64,000 bases of DNA from Lutibacter oricola (GTDB lineage: Bacteria; Bacteroidota; Bacteroidia; Flavobacteriales; Flavobacteriaceae): assembly GCF_900106565.1 (NCBI RefSeq), contig NZ_FNNJ01000002.1, positions 62,001 through 126,000 on the forward strand, written 5' to 3'. Each line of letters begins with the position of its first letter. Within the stretch, counting starts at the first letter, position 1. Below are positions 51,287-61,000 of this stretch, one piece after another. Under the pieces are notes generated by a model. The model saw only the letters and a program-made list of their open reading frames with translations, searched no databases and was not told where the DNA came from. The position numbers and the translations under genes were made by a program.

Positions 51287-52210
51287 ATGAAACAAATTAG
51301 TGTATTTATAATGTTAGCTTTTGTAGTTTTTACTTCCTGTAAAGAAGCAAAAAAAGTTGAAAAACCTACTAATGATGTAAAAAAAGAAGTTGTAAAAGCA
51401 GAAAAGATTGTTGCACCAAAATCTGAAGCAGATTTAAGTAATATGGTTCATTTTGAAGGTGGAAAAATTTCAATAGGAAATGATACTGGTTTGGTTAATG
51501 AAAAACCTGCTTTTGAAATAGAGGTTAAACCATTTTATATAGATAAAAATTTAGTTACTGTAGCTGAATTTAGAGTATTTATTGAAAATACAAACCATAA
51601 AACAGAAGCAGAAAAGTTTGGAGACTCTGGTGTGTTTTCTTTTGAAACTGGAAATTGGAGTTTGTTAAAAGGTGCAACTTGGGAGTATCCATTAGGAGAA
51701 GGACAGCCTAAGGCTAAAGATAATCATCCTGTAACACATGTAAGTTGGAACGATGCGAAAGCTTATGCTGCTTGGGTTGGAAAACGTTTACCAACTGAAT
51801 TTGAATGGGAATTTGCAGCTAAAAATGGTGAAAACTCTAAAAATAAATATGCTTGGGGATCAAACATTGTTGAAAATGGAAAATACAAGGCTAATGTATG
51901 GCAGGGAGCTACAGTGCAAGATCAAAAAGTACTAGACGGATTTTTATATACTTCGCCAGTTGGTACTTTTGGAGCAACTAAAGCTGGTTTGTTTGATATG
52001 GGAGGAAATGTTTGGCAATGGTGCGAAAATTATTACAAACCTTATCCAGAAAATTCAAGCCAGGCACCGCAAGACCCAAATGTTAGAACTACGCGTGGAG
52101 GTTCGTTTATGTTTGATGAAGCATTGGAAAATAGTTATACAACTACTTTTAGAGGTCAAAATTCTATAGATACATCGTTATTTAATATGGGTTTTAGATG
52201 CGCTAAGTAG
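51287..52210 (+). CDS. SUMF1/FGE-fold lipoprotein lacking the catalytic cysteines
   Basis: A 307-residue lipoprotein with signal ISVFIMLAFVVFTSC and a lysine/glutamate-rich linker (about 20-55). The FGE-sulfatase fold follows: FEIEVKPFYIDKNLVTVAEF, NHPVTHVSWNDAKAYAAW, GKRLPTEFEWEFAA and LFDMGGNVWQWCENYY. In formylglycine-generating enzymes the end of the fold carries two cysteines around RGGS(W)xC...C. Here the segment is RGGSFMFDEALENSYTTTFR with none, so enzymatic activity is unlikely. The architecture resembles the gliding-motility lipoproteins GldK/GldJ, though this protein is shorter than I would expect for those. A structural or binding role is most likely. Confidence 0.88.
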   Translation: MKQISVFIMLAFVVFTSCKEAKKVEKPTNDVKKEVVKAEKIVAPKSEADLSNMVHFEGGKISIGNDTGLVNEKPAFEIEVKPFYIDKNLVTVAEFRVFIENTNHKTEAEKFGDSGVFSFETGNWSLLKGATWEYPLGEGQPKAKDNHPVTHVSWNDAKAYAAWVGKRLPTEFEWEFAAKNGENSKNKYAWGSNIVENGKYKANVWQGATVQDQKVLDGFLYTSPVGTFGATKAGLFDMGGNVWQWCENYYKPYPENSSQAPQDPNVRTTRGGSFMFDEALENSYTTTFRGQNSIDTSLFNMGFRCAK

Positions 52211-52226
52211 CATTTAAAAACATAAC

Positions 52227-52258
52227 ATAAAAAAGCCAGCAAATTGCTGGCTTTTTTA
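52227..52258. terminator. bidirectional rho-independent terminator
   Basis: The stem gccagcaa/ttgctggc has a one-base loop and A and T runs on its two sides. It lies between the SUMF1-fold gene (plus) and the DUF2147 gene (minus). Confidence 0.9.
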
Positions 52259-52274
52259 TGTTTTAGAATACGAG

Positions 52275-52703
52275 TTATTTTTTCATCCAATACTGTGTTC
52301 TACCAATTAAAGCGAAACCTACATAGCCTCTTACTTTAAGTTTGTTATCATTTTCTAGAGTAATATAACATTTGTACTCTTTACCAGTTTTAGGGTCTAA
52401 AATTTTGGCATCGTTCCATTCGTCACCATCTTTAGTTAAACCGTTAATAATAACCATACCCTTAATTGGCTTATTTTTTTTAGAACCTTTACATTCTTCA
52501 CAAAGCTTATCTTCTTTACCTTTTTCTAGTAATTGTTTAATTTTTGCATAAGCTTTACCATCTTGTTCGTAAATTTCTACAATAGATTTAGCTTTTCCAG
52601 TCTCATCATCAATTGTTTTCCATTCTCCAAAAATACTTTGAGAATTAGCTGAGAATGAAATAATTAAAGCTAAAATAAATGCGATTGATAGGTGTTTTTT
52701 CAT
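52275..52703 (-). CDS. DUF2147 exported protein
   Basis: A 142-residue exported protein with signal peptide LSIAFILALIISFSANSQ and the DUF2147 core: GEWKTIDDETGKAKSIVEIY, GMVIINGLTKDGDEWNDAKI, LDPKTGKEYKCYITLE and LKVRGYVGFALIGRTQYWMK. The central CEECKG cysteine pair is unusual-looking but common in this family's flavobacterial members as far as I recall. It resembles a lipocalin-like small beta-barrel in the periplasm, with unknown ligand. It follows the HAD phosphatase gene by 76 bases on the same strand and could be expressed with it or alone. Confidence 0.9.
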   Translation of the reverse strand: MKKHLSIAFILALIISFSANSQSIFGEWKTIDDETGKAKSIVEIYEQDGKAYAKIKQLLEKGKEDKLCEECKGSKKNKPIKGMVIINGLTKDGDEWNDAKILDPKTGKEYKCYITLENDNKLKVRGYVGFALIGRTQYWMKK

Positions 52704-52779
52704 TTTTTTTTGATTTTTATTTGTTAATAGAATAATTGGTTTCTTTTTTAGTTATTGTAAATGTTAGCGATACAATGTT

Positions 52780-53298
52780 TTATGCATTGTATTGTCCTTC
52801 CCATTTACCTTGTACTTTTAGTACTTGCTCAATTACATCACGAGCACAGCCTAAACCTCCTTTTTTTTGTGAAATATAATCAGAAATTTCTTGAATTTCA
52901 GCAACAGCATCCTTCGGGCACGTTGCAAGTCCAACTAATTTCATAACAGGATAATCAGGAATATCATCTCCCATATATAGTATTTCTTCAGGTTTTATAT
53001 TTTTTTTAGTAATGTATTCGTTAAACAATTCAATTTTAGCATGAGCGCCTAAATATATGTCTTTTATTCCTAATGCTTCTAAACGGGTTCTAACACCTTC
53101 ATTATTACCACCAGAAATAATACAAACATTAAAACCAGCCATTACTGCTGTTTTTAGGGCGTAACCATCTTTAGTGTGCATTAACCTTGTTAATTCTCCG
53201 GTAGAAGATACGTGTACCATTCCGTTGGTTAAAACTCCATCTACATCAAACATAAATGTAGTAATTTCTGGCATAATTTCTTTATAACTTTTCTCCAT
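52780..53298 (-). CDS. KdsC-like HAD-III phosphatase
   Basis: A 172-residue cap-less HAD phosphatase like KdsC, which dephosphorylates KDO-8-phosphate in lipopolysaccharide inner-core synthesis. Motif I is FMFDVDGVLTNGM and motif II VCIISGGNNEGVRTRLEALG. The lysine of motif III is in HAKIELFNEYI, and motif IV is ILYMGDDIPDYPVMKLVG, with CPKDAVAEI behind it. Together these match KdsC well, though other KDO-type sugar phosphates are possible. It overlaps the upstream DUF2520 gene by 17 bases, so the two are translated together. That linkage recurs in flavobacteria in my experience. Confidence 0.85.
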   Translation of the reverse strand: MEKSYKEIMPEITTFMFDVDGVLTNGMVHVSSTGELTRLMHTKDGYALKTAVMAGFNVCIISGGNNEGVRTRLEALGIKDIYLGAHAKIELFNEYITKKNIKPEEILYMGDDIPDYPVMKLVGLATCPKDAVAEIQEISDYISQKKGGLGCARDVIEQVLKVQGKWEGQYNA

Positions 53299-54043
53299 AA
53301 GTTTTTGTAATTGAATTGCTTAGCAATTGGTAAATTTCTTTATTATTTTTTGAAAGAAATTCTAAATGTTTATTAATTGTTTTTGTGTCGTTTCGTTTTG
53401 CTGGTCCGGTTTGAGCTTCAAAAGGTTGTAAATTAGTAATTTTTGAAGCGGTTTCCTTAATTAAAGGCTGTAAAATTTCGAACGGTATATTATTACTATT
53501 GCAAATACCGTTCCCTAAATGATATAAGTGATTTACAAAGTTATTTACAAACACGGCAGCAACGTGTAAAGTTTCGCGTTGTTTAGTATCTATAAAATAG
53601 CAATGGTTTGTTATTGCTGAAGCTAGTTTTTCTAATAAAACAAGATCATTTGGCTTATTGGCTTCAATACAAATAGGAATATTTTTAAAATCTACTTTTT
53701 TATTTTTTGAAAAAGATTGTAACGGATAAAAAACACCTTTGTTGGCCTTAGCTTTAATTTCATTTAACGGCATTGCACCAGAAGTATGCACTACCAATTT
53801 GTCTGGAAAATTAAGCTTTGCACTTAAGTTTGCTATTTCATTATCTGAAATGGATATTATATAAATATCCGCAGTTTTTAATTCTTTTAAGTTGTTGGTA
53901 AGTAATGTTTTATTTTTGAATTGCTCAATGTTTTTAATGGTTCTATTATATATTTGAACTAATTCAATTTGATTGGATGCTAAAAAAGTTTTAGCTAAAT
54001 GACTTGCCAGGTTACCACCTCCTAAAAGTGTTACTTTAATCAT
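53282..54043 (-). CDS. Rossmann-like and DUF2520 domain protein
   Basis: A 253-residue protein with N-terminal Rossmann-like nucleotide-binding domain (VTLLGGGNLASHLAKTFLAS, TADIYIISISDNEIANLSA) and a helical C-terminal DUF2520 domain (HVAAVFVNNFVNHLYHLG, LIKETASKITNLQPFEAQTGPAKRND). The family looks like the 6-phosphogluconate dehydrogenase fold, and the substrate is not established. The stretch LVVHTSGAMPLNEI is typical. It overlaps the KdsC-like gene by 17 bases, which suggests a shared pathway or coupled expression. Confidence 0.9.
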   Translation of the reverse strand: MIKVTLLGGGNLASHLAKTFLASNQIELVQIYNRTIKNIEQFKNKTLLTNNLKELKTADIYIISISDNEIANLSAKLNFPDKLVVHTSGAMPLNEIKAKANKGVFYPLQSFSKNKKVDFKNIPICIEANKPNDLVLLEKLASAITNHCYFIDTKQRETLHVAAVFVNNFVNHLYHLGNGICNSNNIPFEILQPLIKETASKITNLQPFEAQTGPAKRNDTKTINKHLEFLSKNNKEIYQLLSNSITKTYGEKL

Positions 54044-54106
54044 GCTGCTAATATACTAGAATTAGCTGAAATTTATTCCTTAATTTTTTTGAGAATGAAT
54101 ATATTT

Positions 54107-55924
54107 TTAACTATTAAAGTATTTTATAATTAAAGCTTCAATTTTTATTTTATCTATTGGTTTTGATAAATAATTGTTACAACCACTTTTAAGTGCAGTT
54201 TCTTTATCGCCTTTTAAACTATAGGCTGTTTGTGCTATTATAATTACACTTTTATTGAATTCTCTAATTTTTTTAGTTGCTTCATGTCCATTCATTTTAG
54301 GCATTTGAATGTCCATAAGTATTAAATCTATATCTGTATGTTTTTTGCATATTTCAATTGCTTCGTATCCGTTTTTAGCTTTTAAAATTTCGCTACTATA
54401 TTTTTCTAGTGTTATATCTAATAAATTACTTGAAACTTCATCATCTTCAACAATAAGTATTTTTAATTTGTTTAATATGCTATTATCTGTTTTTGTTATT
54501 TTTGGTAAAATTTTCACATCATTAGTGTCTGGAGTAACTTTTAAATATGGTAGTGTAAAAAAGAAGGATGATCCAATATTTCTTTTACTTTCAACCCAAA
54601 TTTCTCCTCCTAATAATTCAACAAAAGCTTTAGAAATGGATAAACCTAAACCGTTTCCTTGTCTTGCAGAATCTATAGTAGATTCAGATTGTATAAATCT
54701 TTCAAAAATGCTACTAATATCTTCTTCAGGAATTCCAATACCGGTATCTTTTATATAAAAATGTAATTTTTTATTTTTAAGATTGTAACCAAACTCTATA
54801 GATCCATTATCGGTAAATTTTAATGCATTTTTTACCAAATTGGTTAATAGGGCAAAAACTTTTTCTTTATCTGTATTTATAAATGCATTTTCTAAGGGTA
54901 AATCGCAATGATAGGAAAGTTTTAAATTTTTTAAGGTTGCTTCTTGAGAAAAAAAAGTAAATATAAAATCTAATTGTTCATTAATATTTGTTTTTTCTAA
55001 ATGTACTTTAGTTAATCCTGCTTCAATTTTAGAAATATCTATAATGTCATTAATAATGTTTAATAAACGATGACCACTTTTTTCTAGAATGTTAATATAT
55101 TTTAGTTGTTTGTTATGTGGTAAATTTGGTGTTTTTAACAAGCTTGAAAAACCTAAAATACCATTTAAAGGTGTTCTAATTTCATGACTCATATTAGCTA
55201 AAAATGCAGATTTTAATTTATCACTTTCTACAGCTTTTTCTTTGGCTTTATATAATTGATCCGTTCTTTTTTTTACAGATTTTTCTAAACCTTTATTGAG
55301 TTTTAAAATAGTAGAACGTTCTTTATTTAAATTTTTATGTAAATTAAAATTATTTCTAGCTCTATTCTCACTATTATAAGCCGCAAAAATTCCAATAATA
55401 TTGGCACTAATAAAAAAGAAATTATGATTTATTAATGTTATTTTCGGGAAATCAATTGTAAATATTGCTAATATATTAAAAAATAGAAGTAATGATATTC
55501 CTGTTATTGTTGCATAAAGAAAGCGAAGTTTTATAATGAAATATCCTGCTGAGAAAATAAGAATCATACCAGCATAATAGCCAGAGTTTTCAGGCATATA
55601 GAGAGTCATGATTATAATACCAGAACCTGCAACAAAAAAGCTAATTATTAATAAAAGCTGCCATATTTTTTTAAAGTATGAGGTAAAAGAGGTTAGCAAA
55701 ACCAATGTAAGTGTTGGTATTACAATTATAAATCTAATAATGAAAAAAGGTTTTATAAATTGAGGAAATACTTTTAAATCTAAAAATCCGAAAAGGCCAT
55801 ATAAAGCTATAGTTAGAATAAAAGCAATTCTAAATTGTAATAATGAGTTGTTAAAATAAGAAACTCTAAACTCTTTTTCAACTTCCTTATTAAAAAAGGA
55901 GAGTGTTAGTTTATTTAATTTCAT
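54107..55924 (-). CDS. membrane-bound hybrid sensor histidine kinase/response regulator
   Basis: A 605-residue protein. The first 190 residues hold about six TM helices (FRIAFILTIALYGLFGFL, IVIPTLTLVLLTS, LLLIISFFVAGSGIIIMTL, MILIFSAGYFIIK, ISLLLFFNILAIFTI, FFFISANIIGIFAAY) and no obvious extracytoplasmic domain, so the signal is probably sensed in the membrane. A coiled coil follows, then HisKA with H247 (LANMSHEIRTPLNG). HATPase_c has NLVKNALKFTDNG, DTGIGIPEE and GNGLGLSISKAF. The receiver has D538 in ILMDIQMPKMNG and K in LSKPID. There is no DNA-binding output and no neighbouring regulator, so it is an orphan whose phosphate must go to an unlinked partner. Confidence 0.93.
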   Translation of the reverse strand: MKLNKLTLSFFNKEVEKEFRVSYFNNSLLQFRIAFILTIALYGLFGFLDLKVFPQFIKPFFIIRFIIVIPTLTLVLLTSFTSYFKKIWQLLLIISFFVAGSGIIIMTLYMPENSGYYAGMILIFSAGYFIIKLRFLYATITGISLLLFFNILAIFTIDFPKITLINHNFFFISANIIGIFAAYNSENRARNNFNLHKNLNKERSTILKLNKGLEKSVKKRTDQLYKAKEKAVESDKLKSAFLANMSHEIRTPLNGILGFSSLLKTPNLPHNKQLKYINILEKSGHRLLNIINDIIDISKIEAGLTKVHLEKTNINEQLDFIFTFFSQEATLKNLKLSYHCDLPLENAFINTDKEKVFALLTNLVKNALKFTDNGSIEFGYNLKNKKLHFYIKDTGIGIPEEDISSIFERFIQSESTIDSARQGNGLGLSISKAFVELLGGEIWVESKRNIGSSFFFTLPYLKVTPDTNDVKILPKITKTDNSILNKLKILIVEDDEVSSNLLDITLEKYSSEILKAKNGYEAIEICKKHTDIDLILMDIQMPKMNGHEATKKIREFNKSVIIIAQTAYSLKGDKETALKSGCNNYLSKPIDKIKIEALIIKYFNS

Positions 55925-56100
55925 ATATGAGGGGTTATATTATTAATTTAGTAGGGTAAATTTTAAAGACACCTCAAGTCTAATAATCTATATTTAAGCA
56001 ATATAGTTATTATATATAAAAATACAATTAAATTTTATATAAAAATAGGAATAGTAGTATTATTTATTATTATATACGAAATATTATTGTGATAGAATTT

Positions 56101-56727
56101 TTAAGCAATAACTCTAGGAGTTGGATCATTCTCTTTGATTCTTAAACGACATTTTTTTTCAATTTTAAAAACATCCTTTAAACCGACCATATGAATTACG
56201 TTTGGAACGTATTTATCTGGAGCATTTTTTCTACTTTTCATTTTACCTGTTCTAAGTTCAAAAGCAAGGTTACCGCTTTGTCCACTGCTTTTAATTTTAA
56301 TGTTTCCAGAAAATTGTTCCCAATCATAAGTTTCAATTTTGCCTTTACGGTATTTAATTAATCTGGTTTCGGTACCTACAAAATAAGATCCTTTTTGAAG
56401 TAATGTAAACATACCATAACCAAACATTATAATGCCAATTAATGCAAAAAGCCCCATCATTAAGCCAGGTACTAATAACGGTTTAAGGTTGTCTAAACTA
56501 GCTGTAGTTGGAACATCGTTTACTTTAAAATTAACATTATCTCCATCTAATAATGGCCCGAAAAATGAAAATATAAAGAAACTAACAAAAACTAACCACA
56601 CTACTGAAAACGATAATGAACCTATTGCTTTGCTTATAGGAACATTTCTTTTAGTTAGAACTGTAAAATCTGTTTTTTCAGAATCTATTACTCTTTTTAG
56701 TTCTAGCGGAAGTGTGTAAAATGCCAT
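56101..56727 (-). CDS. two-TM membrane protein with PH-like cytosolic domain
   Basis: A 208-residue protein. TM1 is at about 36-58 (SFSVVWLVFVSFFIFSFFG) and TM2 at about 85-113 (LVPGLMMGLFALIGIIMFGYGMF). A soluble domain at about 115-200 follows the pattern of bacterial PH-like domains: YFVGTETRLIKYRKGKIETYDWEQF, IKIKSSGQSGNLAFELRTG, MVGLKDVFKIEKKCRLRIKE. No enzyme motif is visible. The upstream gene on the same strand ends 27 bases before, and the two appear to form a unit. I do not recognise the exact family. A membrane-adaptor role is a guess. Confidence 0.7.
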   Translation of the reverse strand: MAFYTLPLELKRVIDSEKTDFTVLTKRNVPISKAIGSLSFSVVWLVFVSFFIFSFFGPLLDGDNVNFKVNDVPTTASLDNLKPLLVPGLMMGLFALIGIIMFGYGMFTLLQKGSYFVGTETRLIKYRKGKIETYDWEQFSGNIKIKSSGQSGNLAFELRTGKMKSRKNAPDKYVPNVIHMVGLKDVFKIEKKCRLRIKENDPTPRVIA

Positions 56728-56754
56728 TTTTAACTAAATTAATTGGTTAATTTT

Positions 56755-57879
56755 TTATTCAACAGGAATTCTAATTTTTGATTTTTTTATATGTAAGTTC
56801 TGTTTTGTAAAAGTTTTAATAATAGCTTCTTTTTTTATTTCAAAATCTTTATCAATTTTAAAATGTTCAACTTTTTTTATCGCTACAATTTTTATACTTA
56901 CATCAATTTCTTGAATTTGATTATCGTTATGCAAACCTAAATAAAAGGTACCAGTTGTTTTATCTTCATTTTTACCATAAGCAACAATACCTTTTCCAGA
57001 GTCGAAGGTTTCAAATAATTCGCCATTTTTAAAAAGTTTTGCATCTTTTAGTGTTGGTAAAAAGTTGTATGATACATCGTCTCCTTTTTTAGGTATAAAT
57101 AATTGTGTTATAGAACCAATAGCTAGTTCTGTAATAGGTGTTTTATATTTTGTTGAAAGTTCTTTTGCTATATCTCCAATAGTTTTAATATCCTTTTTAT
57201 AGGCTTCTTGAGCTTCGTTACCAACACCAATCCAATAAGCCCAAGCAATTGTTTTTTCTTCTTTTGTAGGCGTTGTTATTAGTGTAGGTAAACTTACTTT
57301 AAAGTATGTTTTATTACTGTTTCCGTTATAATATGAGTGTATTCTTTGATTCTTGTCAATTAACACCTCTTCAATGGTTTCGGTATTAATAAGTTTTCTG
57401 TTTTTGGTGTAATCTGTAGTTTTATAACCAATAATACTATCAAATTTATAAGGTGTGTAAATTGTATCATTTACTGTTTTCCATTTCCAGTTTGTATTAA
57501 AATTTTTGGTTTCTTCATTTTTAGGAGTTCGCTTAATAATAATTTTACAAACTCGTTTTGTTAGCGCTGTATTTTTAAACCTAAAAAGATATAAACCTTT
57601 ACTATTTACATGAAATTGTTTTTTTTGAATACTTTTTGCTTTGAATTCAGAAAATAATTTGTGATTTGGAAGTGAAAATATTTCTACGTTTTTTAAGCTT
57701 TTTCCTTTCACCATATTAAAACTAAATTCAATAATATCTCCTTTAGCAAAACTAAAATATAATTCTTCAGTTTGATTGCGGTTTAGACTAATAGTTGATT
57801 CTGTTACTAGAATTGAACTTTCGAAAGAGAAAAGCTGATGGGTTGTTATAATTAATATTAAAACGAATATTTTTTTCAT
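56755..57879 (-). CDS. exported protein with GOLD-like N-terminal beta domain, unknown function
   Basis: A 374-residue protein with Sec signal IFVLILIITTHQLFSFES. Residues about 25-115 form a beta-rich domain (EELYFSFAKGDIIEFSFNMVKG, FHVNSKGLYLFRFKNTALTKR, VCKIIIKRTP) that resembles GOLD/emp24-type or PPC-like sandwich domains. A long beta-mixed region follows, with the segment IAWAYWIGVGNEAQEAYKKDI, and a C-terminal strand-rich end (FYLGLHNDNQIQEIDVSIKIVAI). No catalytic motif is visible. It comes immediately before the PH-like membrane gene on the same strand. I do not know the family beyond this pattern. Confidence 0.6.
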   Translation of the reverse strand: MKKIFVLILIITTHQLFSFESSILVTESTISLNRNQTEELYFSFAKGDIIEFSFNMVKGKSLKNVEIFSLPNHKLFSEFKAKSIQKKQFHVNSKGLYLFRFKNTALTKRVCKIIIKRTPKNEETKNFNTNWKWKTVNDTIYTPYKFDSIIGYKTTDYTKNRKLINTETIEEVLIDKNQRIHSYYNGNSNKTYFKVSLPTLITTPTKEEKTIAWAYWIGVGNEAQEAYKKDIKTIGDIAKELSTKYKTPITELAIGSITQLFIPKKGDDVSYNFLPTLKDAKLFKNGELFETFDSGKGIVAYGKNEDKTTGTFYLGLHNDNQIQEIDVSIKIVAIKKVEHFKIDKDFEIKKEAIIKTFTKQNLHIKKSKIRIPVE

Positions 57880-57940
57880 TAGTTGTTGAATCTAACAGGA
57901 GTTAATTTATAGTTTGATTTTATGCTAGTATGTATAAAAC

Positions 57941-57948
57941 CAAAAATA
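57941..57948 (-). promoter_or_regulatory. possible -7 element (TATTTTTG) upstream of the GOLD-like gene
   Basis: An exact TAnnTTTG match on the minus strand, but 61 bases before the start codon, further than at most genes here, and without a -33 TTG. Low confidence. Confidence 0.25.
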
Positions 57949-58019
57949 GTAATTTAAGGTTTAACATTAAAGCTTAATCTTTTTAAGTGTAAAAAGGTTG
58001 ATTAAAAGTTTTCCAATAC

Positions 58020-61000
58020 TTAATTTAAATATTTAAAAATAATATGTTCAAGTTTGTCTTTTTTAATGGGTTTAGAAATAAAATCATTACAGCCATGTTT
58101 TAAAGCTAACTCTTTGTCTTGTTCTGTGGAATAAGCTGTTTGAGCTATAACTGGTAGTTTTGGGTGTATAGTTTTTATTTTTTCAGTTGCTTCATAACCA
58201 TTCATTATTGGCATTTTAATATCCATTAAAACCAAATCTATATTAGAATTCTGTTTGCATATATCTACACTTTCTTGTCCGTTAATGGCGTGGATTAAAT
58301 CAAAGTTTACCGAATCTGTTTCTTGTAAAACAGCTTCTAAATATAAATAGTTAACTTCTTCATCTTCAGCAATAAGTATTGTGTATGTGTTTTTTTTAGA
58401 TTCCTTAGTTTCTTCTTTTATTTTTGTATTAATAACAATATTTTCATTTCCAGGTTTGTGAGGTATTTTTACAGAGAAAGTAGAACCAGCACCTTTTTCA
58501 GATTCTAGAAATATATCTCCACCCAATAGTTGTGCATTTTCTTTTGAAATTGATAAACCCAAGCCAAGCCCACCAGTAGAGTTAGAAATATCTCTTTCTT
58601 CTTGTGTAAAACGCTCAAAAATTCGTACTTTATTTTTAGGTAAAATACCAATTCCTGTATCTTTAACATATATGTTAAGTTTAGAATCTTCTTTTAGGTA
58701 ACCTAATTCAATATGGCCATTATGGGTATATTTAAAGGCATTATCAAGTAAGTTGCTAAAAATTTTATGAAGTTTAGATTTATCAGAAATAATTAAGCTT
58801 TCTTCATCTTTTAAGTCTTTATGAACATAAATTGGTATGTTTTGTTCTTTTGATTTTAAATCATAAATAGAAAACAATTCCATTATAAAATCATTTAAAT
58901 AAAAAGCTTCTTCTTGTAGTTTTATTTGTTTTGTTTCTAATGTTGAAATTTCTAAAATATCATCTATTACCCTAAGTAGCTGTTTACTACTGTTTTGAAT
59001 TATTGATGCGTAATAATTTTGTTTTTCATTACTTAAGGTAGTATCTGATAATATGTTTGAAAATCCGATAATTCCGTTCATAGGAGTCCGAATTTCGTGC
59101 GACATGTTGTGTAAAAATTCTGTTTTTAATCGATTACTTTCTTCAGCTTTTTCTTTAGCTATTCTAAGTTGATCGTTTGTATTTAATAATTCTTCTGTTA
59201 AATTTTCGTATTTATTATTTTGATCTAATATTTTTTGTTCGTTTAGCTTTCTTTCTGTAATATCTTCAATAAAAGCCATACCAAATTCTGGTTCCCCATT
59301 ATTGTTATAAATAGTTCCTGCATGAATTAATACATTAATTATTTTTTTATCCTTTCTAATGTATCTTTTTTCTAATTGAAATCCATTATCTTGCTGTGTA
59401 GCCATTTTATTAAACAAGGCTTTGTTTTGTTTTAAATCGTCTGGATGAGTAATATCATAAAAAGATAATTTTTGAAGTTCTTTTTCTGTATATCCAGTAA
59501 TTTTCTTGTAGGCTTCATTACTAGAGATAAAATTTCCATTCATATCATTTATTGTAATACCTAATGGAGATTTATCGATAGTTAATCTTAGTTTCTCTTC
59601 ACTTTCTCTAATTTTTTCTTGAGCTTCTTTACGTTTTGTAATGTCAATTAAGGTTCCTCGTACAAGTAAGGTTTCACCTTTTTTGTTACGTTTAGCAACT
59701 TCACCTGAAGCATCTAACCAATGTATACTTTTATCTGGCCAAACAACTCTAAAATCTATTTGATAATTATTTTTACTGTTAATGGATTTAATTTCATTTA
59801 TAGTTTTGTTATATTTATCTATATCGTCTTTATGAATTGTACGCTTTATGGCGTAAAAATCAATATCATTATTAATACCTAATCCATATAATTTATTATG
59901 ATTTTCAGATAATTTTGTTTTTTTTGTTTCAAAATTATGCTCCCAAATAGCAATCCCAGAGTTTTGAGTACTTAACCTTAGTCTTTCTTCACTCTCTTTT
60001 AATTTAGTTTGAGTTATTTTGGTTTCGGTAACATCTTGTGCTACAGCATGTATTATTTTATTATGCTTAGTTATAATTGCAGACCAATTTAGTGTTACAT
60101 AGTGGCCTTTTTTATGTTTGTATCTATTTTCAAAACTAAACGTTGTATGTCCTTCATTTAGTTTTTTCATTACATCTAATGTCTTATCAACATCATTTGG
60201 GTGAATTAAATCTAAAAATAAAGTACCAACCAATTCTTCTTTACTATAACCTAATATTGTAGTCCAGCCTTTATTAACTCTTAGAATTTTACCTTCAATA
60301 CTCGAAATTAAATGAATATTCATTGGTTGGTCGAAAAAAGTATCTACAACTTCTGTTGCTTTTTTCTGTTCAGTAATATCAACAATCATTACAATTAAAG
60401 AATCAACCTGATTATTTGCATTTTTTTTGGCAGTTATAGAAGCGTCTACCCACACAAAATCTTTATTTTTGGTTTTTATTTTTTTTACAATTCTATAATT
60501 ATCTATTTCTCCTTTAGATAATTTTGTAAATAGAGGGATTTCAACCTCTAGGTCTTCTGCATAGCTAATATCTGAAAAATGAAAATTTAAGAATTCTTCT
60601 TTAGAATAGCCTGTTAATTGTAAAAACTCGTTATTTACATCGGTAACTATACCTTTGTTATTAGATACGGCAATACCAATATTGGCATGTTCATAAATAC
60701 CTTTAAACTTATTTTCGCTTTCAATTATTGCTTCGTTAACCTCTTTTTCTTGTGTAATATCTATTATTGTAGAGATAGTATGTTTAATACCTCCTTTTGA
60801 GTTTCTAATAACATTAGAGTACAAACGTATCCAAATAATACGTTTATTTTTATGGATGTATCTTTTTTCAATCGTAAACTCATTAAGTTCATTATTAATA
60901 ACCTTTTTAGTAAATTCAGCATCCATTTCTAAATCATCAGGATGCGTTATTTGTTTAAAGTTTAAATCTAAAAGTTCAGATTTTTTATAACCAACAATAT

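Noticed and set aside
54309-54758. 149-codon open frame opposite the hybrid kinase
   Set aside because: It lies wholly within the conserved HATPase and receiver coding sequence and is low-complexity hydrophobic, as shadow frames of AT-rich genes are.
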